This document shows positions 45,514 through 45,718 of a DNA stretch of 45,718 nt, piece by piece. This stretch comes from an uncultured Desulfovibrionaceae bacterium (GTDB taxonomy: Bacteria > Desulfobacterota > Desulfovibrionia > Desulfovibrionales > Desulfovibrionaceae): assembly GCA_944324045.1 (NCBI GenBank), contig CALUUT010000083.1, forward strand, positions 1-45,718. Reading direction: 5' to 3'. Below the pieces are notes generated by a model. It worked only from the letters and a program-made list of their open reading frames with translations. It was not told the origin of the DNA and ran no database searches. Each line of letters starts with the position of its first letter. Position 1 is the first letter of the stretch. Both the position numbers and the translations under genes were made by a program.

Positions 45514-45546
45514 AAACAGCCGTCCCTGGACAGGGACGGCTGTTTT
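45514..45546 (+). terminator. Strong intrinsic terminator after the decarboxylase gene
   Basis: A stem of about 14 bp, AAACAGCCGTCCCT (45514-45527) with AGGGACGGCTGTTT (45532-45545), closes a 4-base loop and ends in TTTTC. It lies 43 bases after the stop. Confidence 0.88.
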
Positions 45547-45628
45547 CAGTTTTGTGCGTGTCGTTGCGGCCTTGCGCTGCTTGTGTAAACTAGACACGGA
45601 ACCTTCAGGCGCATGAGTGTATAATAAA

Positions 45629-45664
45629 GCATCGGCAAAACCCTGCGTGCGGTTTTGCCGATGC
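45629..45664 (-). terminator. 14-bp hairpin, probable terminator of a minus-strand gene beyond the edge
   Basis: GCATCGGCAAAACC (45629-45642) pairs perfectly with GGTTTTGCCGATGC (45651-45664) across eight bases. On the minus strand TTTATTATAC follows, whereas the plus side has no T-run. A minus-strand gene should therefore end just to the right of the window. Confidence 0.6.
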
Positions 45665-45718
45665 TTGCCAATGAAAAGGTTGCCATATTCCAGCGATGCT
45701 CGTGTGTGCAAGCTGGAC

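Overview
The window looks like a chromosomal segment of a Desulfovibrio-type sulfate-reducing bacterium (order Desulfovibrionales). The reasons are the gene order kdsA-kdsC-lptC-lptA-lptB-rpoN-hpf, a PEP synthase of more than 1,200 residues, a LapG-like protease beside an HD-GYP-like receptor, and a DHH-CBS-tRNA nucleotidyltransferase fusion. The assignment rests on recognised protein families and gene order, not on a search. Base composition is moderate, and several intergenic stretches are AT-rich.

Layout. 1-1153 (minus): the 5' part of a small zinc-binding protein gene and purQ. 1506-9416 (plus): pyrG, then the Kdo/LPS-export cluster kdsA, kdsC, lptC, lptA, lptB, followed by rpoN and hpf. 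9799-13452: a giant PEP synthase with an inserted coiled coil. 13882-17835: an FMN alpha-hydroxy-acid dehydrogenase with an N-terminal cysteine cluster, then a LapG-type periplasmic protease and a two-TM PAS/HD-GYP-like receptor whose metal site is lost. 17950-18918 (minus): tRNA-Met(CAT) with promoter and terminator, and uppP. 19045-21568: a small unknown gene, lptF and lptG. 21607-26924: ysxC (minus), aroQ, efp, ftsK, lolA. 27158-31453: rluB (minus), then msbA and two acyltransferase genes. 31667-32723 (minus): a YHS-domain protein gene and folK. 32860-41957: xerD, the DHH/CBS/nucleotidyltransferase fusion, a HIT gene, lapA, lapB, mutS and a small lipoprotein gene. 42146-45470: a sparser, AT-rich end with a lone S24-type repressor, an unrecognised minus-strand gene and a phosphatidylserine decarboxylase homologue with a signal peptide.

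The dominant theme is the cell envelope. Kdo synthesis (kdsA, kdsC), lipid A acylation (LpxL-like and DUF374), flipping (msbA), the inner-membrane and periplasmic Lpt machine (lptA, B, C, F, G), LPS-level control (lapA, lapB), lipid carrier recycling (uppP), lipoprotein transport (lolA) and perhaps phospholipid head-group processing all lie within 46 kb. lptD and lptE are not here.

The most unusual points are: the LapG-type protease paired with a degenerate HD-GYP receptor in place of a LapD; the exported phosphatidylserine decarboxylase; a possible ATT start for ftsK downstream of a hairpin; a 10+10 bp palindrome made of 8-bp tandem repeats upstream of the PEP synthase gene; and a perfect 26-bp tandem duplication in the leader of the FMN enzyme gene. 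I saw no CRISPR array, insertion sequence, rRNA or integrase other than the housekeeping XerD.
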